Positions 17,086 through 26,418 of a stretch of DNA of 64,000 nt are shown in pieces. A program made the translations under genes and the position numbers. A model generated the notes under the pieces. That model had not been told where the DNA came from, made no database searches, and was given only the letters and a program-made list of their open reading frames with translations. The stretch covers positions 62,001-126,000 of the forward strand of contig NZ_FRDM01000005.1 of the NCBI RefSeq assembly GCF_900143215.1, read 5' to 3'. Numbering within the stretch: position 1 is the first letter of the stretch; each line of letters starts with the position of its first letter. This stretch comes from Geodermatophilus obscurus. Its GTDB lineage: Bacteria; Actinomycetota; Actinomycetes; Mycobacteriales; Geodermatophilaceae.

Positions 17086-18108
17086 TCAGGCGGCGATGGC
17101 GCGGGTCCCCCGCAGGGCCGACCGGCCGGCCTCCCAGGCCCCGAGCAGGTGGCGCGCGGCCAGGCCGTCCATGGCCAGCGAGCAGGCCGCGCCGAAGAGG
17201 ACGTCGTCGGTCAGCGCGGGCTCGCCGGCGACCAGGGAGCCGCACATGTCCACCGAGGCGATCTGCTCGTGGACGGCGTCGGCCTCCACGTGCTCGTCGT
17301 AGAAGACCGTCGTCGACCCGTCGAAGCCCAGCCGGCGCAGCCCGGCCGCGTAGCGCCGCGACGGCTCGGAGGAGGTCATCTCCACGCAGGCCAGGTGCCC
17401 CAGGGCGGCGCCGCGCCAGCGCCGGTGCAGGCCGAACAGCGACATCGTGTTCACCGAGGCGAACGCGGCGGCGGGGGCGTCGTCCCACAGCGCGCCGTAG
17501 CCGGCGTCGAGACCGAGGTCGCGCATCATGCCGGCGAACAGCTCGCTGTGCATCCGAGCGGGCGAGCCGCCGCCGTACTCGTCGGCCTGGATCTCCACCA
17601 TCGCCGCCTTGGTGCGCCCCGACAGCCGGGGGACGGCGAAGGTGTGCGGGTCGCCCTCCTTGAGGTGGTAGACCGAGCGCAGCGTGAGGTACTCGCGCCA
17701 CTGCTCCAGCGAGCCGGTGCGCGACATGTAGGCCGACAACGAGGGTCCGTCGTCGGCCGCGATGAGGGCGGTGAGCTGCCGGTCGACCGGCTCGTCGGTG
17801 ACCTCCAGCTCCCCGACCAGCTCCCGCAGCGCCGCGGTGTGCACCCGCTCCAGGTGCGCGCGCAGCCGCAGCAGGTCCGGGTCCCACTCCCAGTCCTCGG
17901 CGACGCCGTCCAAGCCGCGGTAGTGCAGCTCGTAGCAGATCGCGAGGGCGAGCTGGAGGTCCTCGTCCAGCAGCGGGTCGGTGGTGGTGGCCGCGATCCG
18001 CTCGGCGAGGTCGACGGTCGCGGGGGCGAGCGTGCCGCCGGTCAGGTCGGTGCAGAGGGCGGAGGTCAGGGGGCCCCGTGGCTCGGGCAGGCGCATGCGA
18101 GCGATCAT
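17086..18108 (-). CDS. Iron-containing redox enzyme family protein (haem-oxygenase-like fold)
   Basis: A protein of about 340 residues, all helical. Its Glu/His pattern matches the iron-containing redox enzyme family of haem-oxygenase-like diiron proteins: ICYELHYRG, then [21 protein letters not shown], and [13 protein letters not shown]. These residues are the likely metal ligands. Known members oxidise small substrates or fatty acids; the substrate here is unknown. Three in-frame starts are close together (GTG 18114, ATG 18108, ATG 18096) with no clear Shine-Dalgarno, so the start is uncertain by about six residues. It diverges from the SDR gene. Confidence 0.83.
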   Translation of the reverse strand: MIARMRLPEPRGPLTSALCTDLTGGTLAPATVDLAERIAATTTDPLLDEDLQLALAICYELHYRGLDGVAEDWEWDPDLLRLRAHLERVHTAALRELVGELEVTDEPVDRQLTALIAADDGPSLSAYMSRTGSLEQWREYLTLRSVYHLKEGDPHTFAVPRLSGRTKAAMVEIQADEYGGGSPARMHSELFAGMMRDLGLDAGYGALWDDAPAAAFASVNTMSLFGLHRRWRGAALGHLACVEMTSSEPSRRYAAGLRRLGFDGSTTVFYDEHVEADAVHEQIASVDMCGSLVAGEPALTDDVLFGAACSLAMDGLAARHLLGAWEAGRSALRGTRAIAA

Positions 18109-18173
18109 GCCCACGGTCGGGACATCCGAAGCACGGCAGGGGTGTGGTGTCCGTCCACGGGTAGGGGGGCTCC

Positions 18174-19022
18174 ATGGAGTCCACTGCCAGGGGCCGCGTC
18201 GTCCTCGTCACCGGCGGCAGCGCCGGCATCGGCCGCAGCACCGTCACCCGGCTCGCCCGCGACGGTGCGCGGGTGGTGACCTGCGCCCGCGGCGGCGACC
18301 GGCTCGAGCACGCCGTCGCCGGGCTGCCCGGGGTCAGCCCGGTGGTGGCCGACGTCGCCGACGCAGCTGACCGGGCGCGACTGCTCGACCGCGTCCTCGA
18401 CGAGCACGGCCGGCTCGACGCCGTCGTCCTCAACGCCGGCCTGGGCTGGGCCGGGCTGGTCGAGGACATGCCCGGCGACGCCGTGGAGCGGCTGATCGGG
18501 CTCAACCTGACCGGCGTCGTGGAGCTCACCCGGATCGCGCTGCCACACCTGCTCGACGCGGCCGCCCGGCGCGGGCGGGCCGACGTCGTGACCGTCGCCT
18601 CCGCCGCGGCGTGGTCGCAGGTGCCGCCGCTGACCGTCTACTCGGCGACGAAGGCCGGGGTGCACGGCTTCGTCAAGGGGCTGCGGCGGGAGGTGACCGC
18701 CCGCGGGGTGCGGGTGCACACGGTCAACCCCGGACCGGTGTCCACCGAGTGGCTGGCCCGCGGGCACGGCTCCCCGCCGGCGTCGGACGCCGACGCCCGC
18801 GGCCGGCTCTCCCCGGGTGTGCGACCCGACCGGGTGGCCGGCCAGATCGCCGGCTGCCTGACCTCGCCGTGGTCCCGCACGGTCGCCGTCCCCCGGTGGA
18901 TGGGGCTGGCCCGGCTGGGCGAGGTGCCGCCGGTGGACCGGGTGCTGGACCTGGTGCTCTCCCGGCAGGCCGACCGGATCCGCCGGGTCGCCGCACGGAT
19001 GGTCGAGGAGCGCACCGGCTGA
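18174..19022 (+). CDS. SDR-family NAD(P)-dependent oxidoreductase
   Basis: A 282-residue classical short-chain dehydrogenase. The nucleotide-binding motif is [16 protein letters not shown] (residues 9-24), the structural motif [10 protein letters not shown] (about 84-93) and the catalytic YSATKAG with the upstream Ser in TVASAAAW. The Arg in TCARGGDRL after the second strand suggests NADP preference. About 50 extra C-terminal residues resemble the lipid- or fatty-acid-acting SDRs. The substrate cannot be assigned. It is read alone, with 65 bases between it and the divergent iron enzyme gene. Confidence 0.9.
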   Translation: MESTARGRVVLVTGGSAGIGRSTVTRLARDGARVVTCARGGDRLEHAVAGLPGVSPVVADVADAADRARLLDRVLDEHGRLDAVVLNAGLGWAGLVEDMPGDAVERLIGLNLTGVVELTRIALPHLLDAAARRGRADVVTVASAAAWSQVPPLTVYSATKAGVHGFVKGLRREVTARGVRVHTVNPGPVSTEWLARGHGSPPASDADARGRLSPGVRPDRVAGQIAGCLTSPWSRTVAVPRWMGLARLGEVPPVDRVLDLVLSRQADRIRRVAARMVEERTG

Positions 19023-19166
19023 CCCGGCCCCGACCTTGACGCCGGGCTCCGGCCCCGCGACGGTGAGCTGCTCGTCCGGCCGAGGGGCCGACACGCGACG
19101 TTCATCTCCGACTACATACAGTCGGGTCGTGCCGGAACCATCCGGTCCGTCCCCCTGGGAGCACCG

Positions 19167-20891
19167 ATGCGACCCACCGTCCGCCGCGCCACCGTCGCGG
19201 CCGCCGTGACGACCACCGTCGCCGGCCTCGCCGTGGCCGCCGCGACCTCCGCTGCCGCTGCGCCGGGACGATCCGGCGACGCCCCGCACGGGGGCGGCCC
19301 CGTCGACGTGCAGCTGCTCGCCCTCAACGACTTCCACGGCGCCCTCGAGCCGCCGAGCGGGTCCAGCGGCCAGATCCGCACCGGGACCAACCCGGACGGC
19401 ACGCCGGTCACCGTGCCGGCCGGTGGCTCCGCGTACCTGGCCACCCAGCTGGCCCAGCTCGCCGAGCAGCAGGAGGAGGACAACACGATCACCGTCGCCG
19501 CCGGCGACCTGATCGGTGCCTCGCCGCTGCTGTCGGCCGCGTTCCACGACGAGCCCACCATCGAGGCGCTCGGCCTGGCCGGGCTGGACTACGCCAGCGT
19601 CGGCAACCACGAGTTCGACGAGGGCGCCGACGAGCTGCTGCGCATCCAGGACGGCGGCTGCCACCCGGTCGACGGGTGCGTCGGGGAGCTGGAGTACGAC
19701 GGCGCGGACTTCCGGTACCTGTCGGCCAACGCCTTCTGGACCGAGAGCGGCGAGCCGCTGCTCGACCCCTACGCCGTCCACGAGGTGGACGGGGTCGAGA
19801 TCGGCTTCATCGGCATGACCCTCGAGGGCACGGCCGACATCGTCACCCAGCAGGGCGTCGCGGGGCTCGACTTCGCCGACGAGGTGGAGACGACCAACCG
19901 GTACGCCGCCGAGCTGCAGGCCCGGGGCGTCGAGGCCATCGTCGTGCTGCTGCACGAGGGCGGTGCCCAAACCGGCGAGAACGCCTGGGACGTCGACGGC
20001 TGCACCGGCCTGACCGGGCCGATCGTCGACATCGCCAACTGGATGACCGACGCCGTCGACGTCGTCGTCAGCGGGCACACCCACCAGGCCTACAACTGCC
20101 GCATCGACCACAAGCTCGTCACCAGCGCGAGCTCCAACGGCCGCCTCGTCACCGACATCGACCTGCGGGTGAACCGGCAGACCGGGGACGTCATCGGGGC
20201 CACCGCCGACAACACCGTCGTCACCCGGGACCTGGCCGCGGACCCGGCGCAGACCGAGCTGATCGCCCGCTACCGCACCGCCCTGGGCCCGATCGCCAAC
20301 GAGGTCGTCGGTAGCGCCACGGCCGACATCACCCGTACCGCCGACGACACCGGCGAGACGCCGCTGGGCAACCTCATCGCCGACGCGCAGCTGGCCGACA
20401 CGCGGGACGAGCAGGCCGTCGGGGCCTTCATGAACCCGGGCGGGGTCCGCGCCGACCTGGGTGCGGGGGACATCACGTACGAGGAGGCCTTCACCGTCCA
20501 GCCGTTCGCGAACACGCTGGTGACGCTGGACCTGACCGGCGCCCAGCTCGACTGCCTGCTCGAGCAGCAGTACGTGGTCGAGCGGGTGCTGCAGCCCTCG
20601 GCGACGATCCGGTACACGGTGGCCTCGGGTGCCGCGGCGGGCACGGCGGCCGACCCCTGCTCGGGCCAGCGGGTCGACGGCCTGACCGTCGACGGCACCC
20701 CCGTCGACCCGGCCGCGGTCTACCGGGTCACGGTCAACGGCTTCCTCGCCGACGGTGGGGACGGCTTCACGGTGCTGCGGGAGGGCACGAACCGGGTGAC
20801 CACCTCGATCGACCTGGACGCCTTCGTCGCCTACCTCGGCGCGAACTCGCCGGTCGCACCGCCGGCCACCGACCGGATCACGGCCGGCTGA
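19167..20891 (+). CDS. Secreted bifunctional metallophosphatase/5'-nucleotidase
   Basis: A 574-residue exported enzyme that removes phosphate from nucleotides outside the cell. It has a Sec signal peptide (residues 1-32, ending TSAAAAP). The calcineurin-like metallophosphatase domain has its metal ligands in LLALNDFHGALE, VAAGDLIGAS, GNHEFDEG, VVLLHEGG and VVSGHTHQAYN. The C-terminal 5'-nucleotidase domain (from about residue 370) contains NLIADAQLADTR, GGVRADLGAGDITYEEAF and NGFLADGGDGFTVL. No LPXTG or anchor follows, so it is probably released. The ATG at 19167 follows ctgggagcacc. A strong hairpin follows the gene. Confidence 0.93.
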   Translation: MRPTVRRATVAAAVTTTVAGLAVAAATSAAAAPGRSGDAPHGGGPVDVQLLALNDFHGALEPPSGSSGQIRTGTNPDGTPVTVPAGGSAYLATQLAQLAEQQEEDNTITVAAGDLIGASPLLSAAFHDEPTIEALGLAGLDYASVGNHEFDEGADELLRIQDGGCHPVDGCVGELEYDGADFRYLSANAFWTESGEPLLDPYAVHEVDGVEIGFIGMTLEGTADIVTQQGVAGLDFADEVETTNRYAAELQARGVEAIVVLLHEGGAQTGENAWDVDGCTGLTGPIVDIANWMTDAVDVVVSGHTHQAYNCRIDHKLVTSASSNGRLVTDIDLRVNRQTGDVIGATADNTVVTRDLAADPAQTELIARYRTALGPIANEVVGSATADITRTADDTGETPLGNLIADAQLADTRDEQAVGAFMNPGGVRADLGAGDITYEEAFTVQPFANTLVTLDLTGAQLDCLLEQQYVVERVLQPSATIRYTVASGAAAGTAADPCSGQRVDGLTVDGTPVDPAAVYRVTVNGFLADGGDGFTVLREGTNRVTTSIDLDAFVAYLGANSPVAPPATDRITAG

Positions 20892-20952
20892 GAAAGGACC
20901 CCCCTGCCCCCCGCCACTCGCAGGCTCGCGGCGGGACCCTGCAGGGAGGCCG
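20889..20952 (+). repeat. Dispersed intergenic repeat, copy 1
   Basis: About 62 bases beginning AAAGGACCCC, with a core CTCGCAGGCTCGCGGCGGG followed by ACCCTGCAGGGAGGCCG. Closely related units occur at 32042-32250 and, more degenerate, at 61150-61212. It lies between the 5'-nucleotidase stop and its terminator. Confidence 0.7.
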
Positions 20953-20987
20953 ACGGCGGCGGCTCCCCTCGCGGGAGCCGCCGCCGT
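20953..20987 (+). terminator. Strong hairpin after the 5'-nucleotidase gene
   Basis: A perfect 15-bp stem, ACGGCGGCGGCTCCC with its complement, and a five-base loop. It has no T-run, as is usual in high-GC actinobacteria. Confidence 0.75.
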
Positions 20988-21059
20988 GGCGTTTCGGGAC
21001 GTGGGCCCGCGGGGCAGGCGGAGGGCGTCCGTGCACCCGATCGGGAGGACGTCGAGACC

Positions 21060-21634
21060 GTGCGTCGTCTCCGCGCCACTGCTGCCGCCGCCCCACTCCT
21101 CGCAGTCACCGCCTGCACGTCCCCGGCCACCGGGCCGGCGTCCCAGGCGGTCGCCGTCTCGCCCGCCGCACAGGCCGCCGCCGTGGCGCAGCCGCCGGAC
21201 CGCACCGGCTCCTGCACCAGCCCGGCCGGCTACCGGGTCGAGTACCCGGCCGACTGGTCGACCAACGAGGCCGGGTGCTGCCCGCCTGCAGCTGGTTCGG
21301 GCCCGGCGAGGTCGTCGTCCCCGAGGCCTCCGACGTGCGGACGGCGCCGGTGACCCTGCAGGTCGTCGACGGCCCCCTGACCGAGGTCGCCGTGCCGGTG
21401 CCCGACGAGGTGACGCGGACCGAGCTGCAGGTCGGTGGCCGGCAGGCGGTGCGCACCCGGCAGGTGACGACCCTCGGCCTGCACCCGGAGGGCAACCGGA
21501 TCACGACCTGGGCGCTCGACCTCGACGGCCGCACCCTGCTGGCCGACGCCGTGGAGCTGCCCGGCGGGGACCACGAACGGGCGGTCGCCGTCCTCGACGC
21601 GATGGTCGGGACCCTGGAGACCGCCACTGCCTGA
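21060..21634 (+). pseudogene. Frameshifted lipoprotein gene
   Basis: The first part (from GTG 21060) encodes a lipoprotein signal with lipobox LLAVTAC and then reads GYRVEYPADWSTNEAG. At about 21273-21276 the frame breaks. The next frame continues the same protein as VLPACSWFGPGEVVVPEASD through to a stop at 21634. One missing G in a run of Gs (GGG where GGGG is expected) explains the break. If restored, the product would be an exported lipoprotein of about 190 residues of unknown function. It could be a true mutation or a sequencing error in a homopolymer. Confidence 0.7.
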
Positions 21635-21738
21635 CCCCGCGCGGGCTGCTTGTCATCGTCCACGACGCGCTGTTCCCTCTTCGTGACAGACCTCGTGCAC
21701 AGTGCTCGGCACACCGTGCGGGGGACGAGGAGGGGCGG

Positions 21739-22599
21739 ATGGACTTCCTGCAGCCGTCGTCGTGGGACGACGCGCTCGCGGTCCGGGCCGAGCGGCCCGA
21801 CGCACTGCCGATCGCCGGCGGCACCGACGTCATGGTCGAGCTCAACTTCGACCGCCGCCGTCCCGGGGCGCTGCTGGACCTCACCCGGATCCCGGAGCTG
21901 CGGGAGTGGTCGGTCGCCGACGAGGTCGTCCGGCTCGGCGCCGGTGTCCCCTACGCCCGGGTGATCACCGAGCTCGGGAACCGGCTGCCCGGGCTGGCGA
22001 TGGCCGCGCGGACCGTGGGCTCGCCGCAGATCCGGGTGCGCGGGACGGTGGGCGGCAACCTCGGGTCGGCCTCCCCGGCCGGGGACGCGCACCCGCCGCT
22101 GCTCGCGGCCGGCGCCGAGGTGGAGGTGGCCTCCGCGGCCCGCGGCACCCGCCGGATCCCGGTCGCCGAGTTCTTCACCGGCGTGAAGCGCAACGCCCTC
22201 GAGCCCGACGAGCTGATCGCCGCCGTCCACGTGCGCACCGCCCGAGGGCCGCAGCAGTTCTGCAAGGTCGGCACCCGCAACGCGATGGTCATCTCGGTGT
22301 CGGCGTTCGCCCTCGCGCTGCACCCCGACCGGCAGGCCGTGGGCACCGGCATCGGGTCGGCCGCACCCACCCCGCGCCGCGCTGCCGAGGCCGAGGAGTT
22401 CCTCGCCGGCGAGCTCGACTGGGCCACCCGGGGTCCGCTGCCCGAGGGCCTGGCGCGGGCCTTCGGCGAGCGGGTGGCCGCCGCGGCCGCACCCATCGAC
22501 GACGTCCGGGGGACGGCGGCCTACCGCCGGCACTCGCTCACGGTGCTGGCCCGCCGCGCCGTCACCTGGGCCTGGGACGACCTGAGGAGGGCCGCCTGA
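21739..22599 (+). CDS. Molybdenum hydroxylase FAD-binding subunit
   Basis: A 286-residue medium subunit of a xanthine dehydrogenase/aldehyde oxidase/CO dehydrogenase-type enzyme. The FAD sites are PIAGGTDVMVELN (residues 30-42) and VGSPQIRVRGTVGGNLGSAS (about 93-112), followed by PPLLAAGAEVEV. It passes electrons from the [2Fe-2S] subunit to NAD or another acceptor. The ATG at 21739 follows GAGGAGGGG. Its stop overlaps the next ATG (TGATG). It opens a five-gene overlapping operon running to 27056. The promoter is probably in 21635-21738, where I see no clear boxes. Confidence 0.9.
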   Translation: MDFLQPSSWDDALAVRAERPDALPIAGGTDVMVELNFDRRRPGALLDLTRIPELREWSVADEVVRLGAGVPYARVITELGNRLPGLAMAARTVGSPQIRVRGTVGGNLGSASPAGDAHPPLLAAGAEVEVASAARGTRRIPVAEFFTGVKRNALEPDELIAAVHVRTARGPQQFCKVGTRNAMVISVSAFALALHPDRQAVGTGIGSAAPTPRRAAEAEEFLAGELDWATRGPLPEGLARAFGERVAAAAAPIDDVRGTAAYRRHSLTVLARRAVTWAWDDLRRAA

Positions 22600-23069
22600 T
22601 GCGCGTCACCACCACCGTCAACGGCACCGAGCGCACCGCGGACGACGTCTGGCCGGGGGAGAGCCTGCTGCACCTGCTCCGCGAGCGGCTGGGCCTGCCC
22701 GGCGCGAAGAACGCCTGCGAGCAGGGGGAGTGCGGCTCCTGCACCGTCTATCTCGACGGCGAGCCGGTGTGCGCCTGCCTCGTCGCCGCCGGCCAGGCCA
22801 TCGGCCGGAAGGTCACCACCGTCGAGGGGCTGGCCGCCGGGCAGGCGCTGCACCCGGTGCAGGAGGCCTTCGTCGAGGCCGGCGCCGTCCAGTGCGGCTT
22901 CTGCACCCCGGGGCTGGTCGTCGCCGCGCACGACCTGCTGGCCCGGGTGCCCGAGCCGTCGGACCCGGAGATCCGCGAGGCGCTGGCCGGCAACCTGTGC
23001 CGCTGCACCGGCTACGAGAAGATCCTCGACGCGGTCCGGCTGGCCGCGCGGCGGCAGGCCGCCCGATGA
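22599..23069 (+). CDS. Molybdenum hydroxylase [2Fe-2S] subunit
   Basis: A 156-residue small subunit with two [2Fe-2S] clusters. The plant-type cluster is held by [21 protein letters not shown] (residues 42-62). The second is held by QCGFCTPG and [10 protein letters not shown] (about 104-111 and 132-141). All eight Cys are present. It relays electrons from the molybdopterin to the FAD subunit. It overlaps both neighbours (TGATG before, ATGA after), so the three subunits should be made in equal amounts. The length and layout are normal for separate-chain bacterial enzymes. Confidence 0.93.
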   Translation: MRVTTTVNGTERTADDVWPGESLLHLLRERLGLPGAKNACEQGECGSCTVYLDGEPVCACLVAAGQAIGRKVTTVEGLAAGQALHPVQEAFVEAGAVQCGFCTPGLVVAAHDLLARVPEPSDPEIREALAGNLCRCTGYEKILDAVRLAARRQAAR

Positions 23070-25387
23070 CCACCACGCAGGCCGCGGCCCGCACCACCGG
23101 CCGCATCGGCGACAACGCGCAGCGCCCCGACGGCACGCTCAAGGTCACCGGCGAGTTCGCCTACGCCAGCGACCTCTGGCACGACGACATGGTCTGGGGC
23201 GTCACGCTGCGCAGCCCGCACCCGCACGCCCGCATCCGGCGGATCGACGTCACCGAGGCGCTCACCGTGCCCGGCGTCAGCGCCGTCCTCACCGCCGACG
23301 ACGTTCCGGGCGAGAACGCCTTCGGCCTCGAGCACGCCGACCAGCCGGTGCTGGCCGGGGAGTTCGTCCGCTACGAGGGCGAGCCGGTGGCGCTGGTCGC
23401 CGCGGACCACCCGGAGACCGCCCGCCGGGCGGCGGGGCGCATCCGCGTCGACTACGAGGTGCTGCCCGCCCTCACCGACGCCCGCCGGGCCCTCGACGAC
23501 GACGCCCCGCAGGTGCACCCCGGCGGCAACCTGGTGCGCCACCTGCGGCTGCGCCGCGGCGATCCCGCGCCCACCGCACCGGTCGTGGTCAGCCTCGACT
23601 TCGAGGTCGGCATGCAGGACCAGGCGTTCCTCGGGCCGGAGTCCGGGCTCGCCGTCCCGGCCGAGGACGGCGGCGTCGACCTCTACGTCGCCACCCAGTG
23701 GCTGCACGTCGACCAGCGCCAGGTCTGCCTGGCCCTCGGCATGCCGCCCGAGAAGGTGCGGCTGACCCTCGCCGGCGTCGGCGGCGCGTTCGGCGGCCGC
23801 GAGGACCTCTCCGTGCACGTGCACGCCTGCCTGCTGGCGCTGCGCACGGGCCGGCCGGTGAAGATGAGCTACGGCCGGGAGGAGTCCTTCTACGGCCACG
23901 TGCACCGGCACCCGGCGACGATGACCTACGAGTTCGGCGCCGAGCGCGACGGCACCCTGGTCTACGCGCGGGCGCACGTGCTGCTCGACGGCGGCGCCTA
24001 CGCCTCCTCGACCGCCGCGGTCGTCGGCAACGCCGGGCTGCTCGGCCTGGGGCCGTACCGCTTCCCGTCGGTGGCGGTCGACGCCTTCGGGGTGTTCACC
24101 CACAACCCGCCGTGCGGCGCGATGCGCGGCTTCGGCTGCGTGCAGGCCGCGTTCGCGCACGAGGCGCTGATGGACGAGCTCGCCGCCGCGGTCGGGGTCG
24201 ACCCGGTGGAGATCCGCCGGCGCAACGGCGTGCAGGAGGGCGACCGCACCATCACCGGCCAGGTCATCGACTCCGCCGCCCCGGTCGCCGAGCTGCTGCA
24301 GCGGGTGGCCGACCTGCCGCTGCCCCCGCCGCTGCCCGGGCACCCGGATCTGCGCGACCTGCCCGGCGCGGTCGGCAACACCACCCACGGCGAGGGCGTG
24401 CGCCGCGGCGTCGGCTACTCGGTCACCTACAAGAACGTCGGCTTCTCCGAGGGCTTCGACGACTACTCCACCGCGCGGGTGCGGCTGCAGGTGACCGGCG
24501 GCGAGGCGGTGGCCACCGTGCACACCGCCGCGGCCGAGGTCGGCCAGGGGCTGGTCACCGTGCAGCAGCAGATCGCCCGCACCGAGCTCGGCGTGGAGCG
24601 GGTGGTCGTCGTCCCGGCCGACACCGCGGTCGGCTCGGCCGGGTCGACGTCGGCGTCCCGGCAGACCTACGTCACCGGCGGGGCGGTCAAGGCCGCCTGC
24701 GAGGCGGTGCGGACGGCGGTGCTGCAGCGGGCCGCGGTCGCGCTCGGCCGGCCGGTCGCCGGGCTGGCGCTGGACGGGGACAAGGTCCTCGGCGCCGGCG
24801 GGGAGGTGCTCGCCGGGCTGGCCGACGTCCTCGGTGACGACGCCGTCGAGGAGACCGTGGAGTGGCGGCACCGGCCCACCCACGCCGTCGACCCGGAGAC
24901 CGGCCAGGGCGACGCGCACGTGCAGTTCGCCTTCTCCGCGCACCGCGCGGTGGTCGACGTCGACGTCGAACTCGGCCTGGTCAAGGTGGTCGCCCTGGAC
25001 ACCGCCCAGGACGTGGGGAAGGCGATCAACCCCGACGCCGTCGTCGGCCAGATCCACGGCGGATCGGCGCAGGGCATGGGGCTGGCGCTGATGGAGGAGG
25101 TGGTGGTCACCGACGGCCACGTGCGCAACCCGTCGTTCACCGACTACCTGTTGCCGACGATCCTCGACGTGCCGCCGATGCAGGTGCAGGTGCTCGAGTA
25201 CGCCGACCCGCACGCGCCCTACGGCGTCCGCGGGGTGGGGGAGCCGCCGACCATCTCCTCCGGCCCGGCGGTCGCCGCCGCGGTGCGGGCCGCGTGCGGG
25301 AAGCCGCTGCGCCGGGTGCCCATCCGCCCGGAGCACGTCACCGGGACCCAGCCGACGGCGATCCCCCCGAGGAGCGACCGGCCGTGA
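23066..25387 (+). CDS. Molybdenum hydroxylase large (molybdopterin) subunit
   Basis: A 773-residue catalytic subunit of the xanthine dehydrogenase/aldehyde oxidase class. Diagnostic segments are GVGGAFGGRED, NPPCGAMRGFGCVQAAFAHE, AAEVGQGLVTVQQQIA and, near the end, GVRGVGEPPTISSGPAVAAA, whose Glu is the active-site base. The AYRCSFR loop of CO dehydrogenase is absent, so CO oxidation is unlikely. Xanthine (PucD-like) or an aldehyde are the candidate substrates; sequence alone does not decide. Its operon partners, a sugar-phosphate isomerase and an aldolase, favour an aldehyde as an alternative. No XdhC-like maturation gene is adjacent. Confidence 0.9.
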   Translation: MTTTQAAARTTGRIGDNAQRPDGTLKVTGEFAYASDLWHDDMVWGVTLRSPHPHARIRRIDVTEALTVPGVSAVLTADDVPGENAFGLEHADQPVLAGEFVRYEGEPVALVAADHPETARRAAGRIRVDYEVLPALTDARRALDDDAPQVHPGGNLVRHLRLRRGDPAPTAPVVVSLDFEVGMQDQAFLGPESGLAVPAEDGGVDLYVATQWLHVDQRQVCLALGMPPEKVRLTLAGVGGAFGGREDLSVHVHACLLALRTGRPVKMSYGREESFYGHVHRHPATMTYEFGAERDGTLVYARAHVLLDGGAYASSTAAVVGNAGLLGLGPYRFPSVAVDAFGVFTHNPPCGAMRGFGCVQAAFAHEALMDELAAAVGVDPVEIRRRNGVQEGDRTITGQVIDSAAPVAELLQRVADLPLPPPLPGHPDLRDLPGAVGNTTHGEGVRRGVGYSVTYKNVGFSEGFDDYSTARVRLQVTGGEAVATVHTAAAEVGQGLVTVQQQIARTELGVERVVVVPADTAVGSAGSTSASRQTYVTGGAVKAACEAVRTAVLQRAAVALGRPVAGLALDGDKVLGAGGEVLAGLADVLGDDAVEETVEWRHRPTHAVDPETGQGDAHVQFAFSAHRAVVDVDVELGLVKVVALDTAQDVGKAINPDAVVGQIHGGSAQGMGLALMEEVVVTDGHVRNPSFTDYLLPTILDVPPMQVQVLEYADPHAPYGVRGVGEPPTISSGPAVAAAVRAACGKPLRRVPIRPEHVTGTQPTAIPPRSDRP

Positions 25388-26418
25388 CCGCCACCGTGGA
25401 CGTCCCGGTCCCGACCCTGGTCGGGGAGAGCGTCGTCGTCGAGCCGGACGCCGTCCGGATCCTGGACCGCCGCGTCTTCCCCTTCGAACGGACCTGGGTG
25501 ACGTGCCGCAGCTGCGAGGACGTGGCCAGGGCGATCGAGGAGATGGTCACCCAGAGCCTCGGCCCGCTGTTCGCGGCCGCGGGCGGGATGACGCTCGCTG
25601 CCCGGGAGGCCGACCGGCTCCCGACGGCACGGGCGCGACGGGAGTTCCTGACCGGAGCCGGCCGCCGGCTGGTGGCCACGCGGCCCACGAACAACGGCAT
25701 CCGGGACGTCGTGGCCGAGCTGCTGGCGGTCGCGTCCGCCACCGCGGACGCCGGCGACCCGCCGGGAGCGGCCGTCGAGCGGGCCGCCCGGGCGGTCGCG
25801 GAGCGGCACCGGGCCGGCCACCGGCGCCTCGGCGAGCACGCCGCCGCGTTGATCCCGGACGGCGCCACGGTCCTCACCCACTGCTGGGCGGAGTCCTACC
25901 TCACCGAGACCGTCGCGGCGGTGCTGCGCTCGGGCAAGCGCATCGACGCCGTGTGCACCGAGACCCGGCCCTACCTGCAGGGCGCCCGCCTGACGGCGGA
26001 GAGCCTGGCGGAGATGGGCATCCCCACGCGGCTGGTCACCGACGGCATGCCCGCGCACCTCATGAGCCGGGGGGACGTCACCGCCTTCGTGACCGGCGCC
26101 GACCGCGTCGCCCTGGACGGCTCCGTGGTGAACAAGATCGGCACCCTGCAGATCGCGGTCGCCGCGCACACCTTCGGGGTGCCGTACCTGGCGCTCGTCC
26201 AGGCCCCGGACCGGCAGGCGCCGGACGCGTCCGCCGTCGAGCTCGAGGACCGCGACGGGCGCGAGGTGCTGCAGTGCCTCGGCCGCCGCACGGCGTCCCG
26301 ACTCGTCACCGGCGTCTACCCGGCCTTCGACGTGACCCCGCCGCGGTTCGTCAGCGTCGTGGTCACCGACCGCGGGCGGTTCGCGCCGTCCGACGTGGCC
26401 TCCTACTTCTCGGCGTGA
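25384..26418 (+). CDS. MtnA-like aldose-phosphate isomerase (eIF2B-alpha family)
   Basis: A 344-residue relative of methylthioribose-1-phosphate isomerase. Family landmarks are VRILDRRVFPFERTWV near the N-terminus, VLTHCWAESYL (catalytic Cys position), ETRPYLQGARLTAESL and VTGADRVALDGSVVNKIGT (catalytic Asp). It departs from true MtnA: the VRGAPAIG loop is replaced by VTQSLGPLFAAAGG, and THCNAG by THCWAE. A related substrate such as 5-deoxyribose-1-phosphate or ribose-1-phosphate is therefore likely. The GTG start overlaps the preceding stop, and its own stop overlaps the aldolase start. Confidence 0.8.
   Translation: MTATVDVPVPTLVGESVVVEPDAVRILDRRVFPFERTWVTCRSCEDVARAIEEMVTQSLGPLFAAAGGMTLAAREADRLPTARARREFLTGAGRRLVATRPTNNGIRDVVAELLAVASATADAGDPPGAAVERAARAVAERHRAGHRRLGEHAAALIPDGATVLTHCWAESYLTETVAAVLRSGKRIDAVCTETRPYLQGARLTAESLAEMGIPTRLVTDGMPAHLMSRGDVTAFVTGADRVALDGSVVNKIGTLQIAVAAHTFGVPYLALVQAPDRQAPDASAVELEDRDGREVLQCLGRRTASRLVTGVYPAFDVTPPRFVSVVVTDRGRFAPSDVASYFSA

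Noticed and set aside
23066-25387. CO dehydrogenase large subunit
   Set aside because: The AYRCSFR active-site loop needed for CO oxidation is not present.
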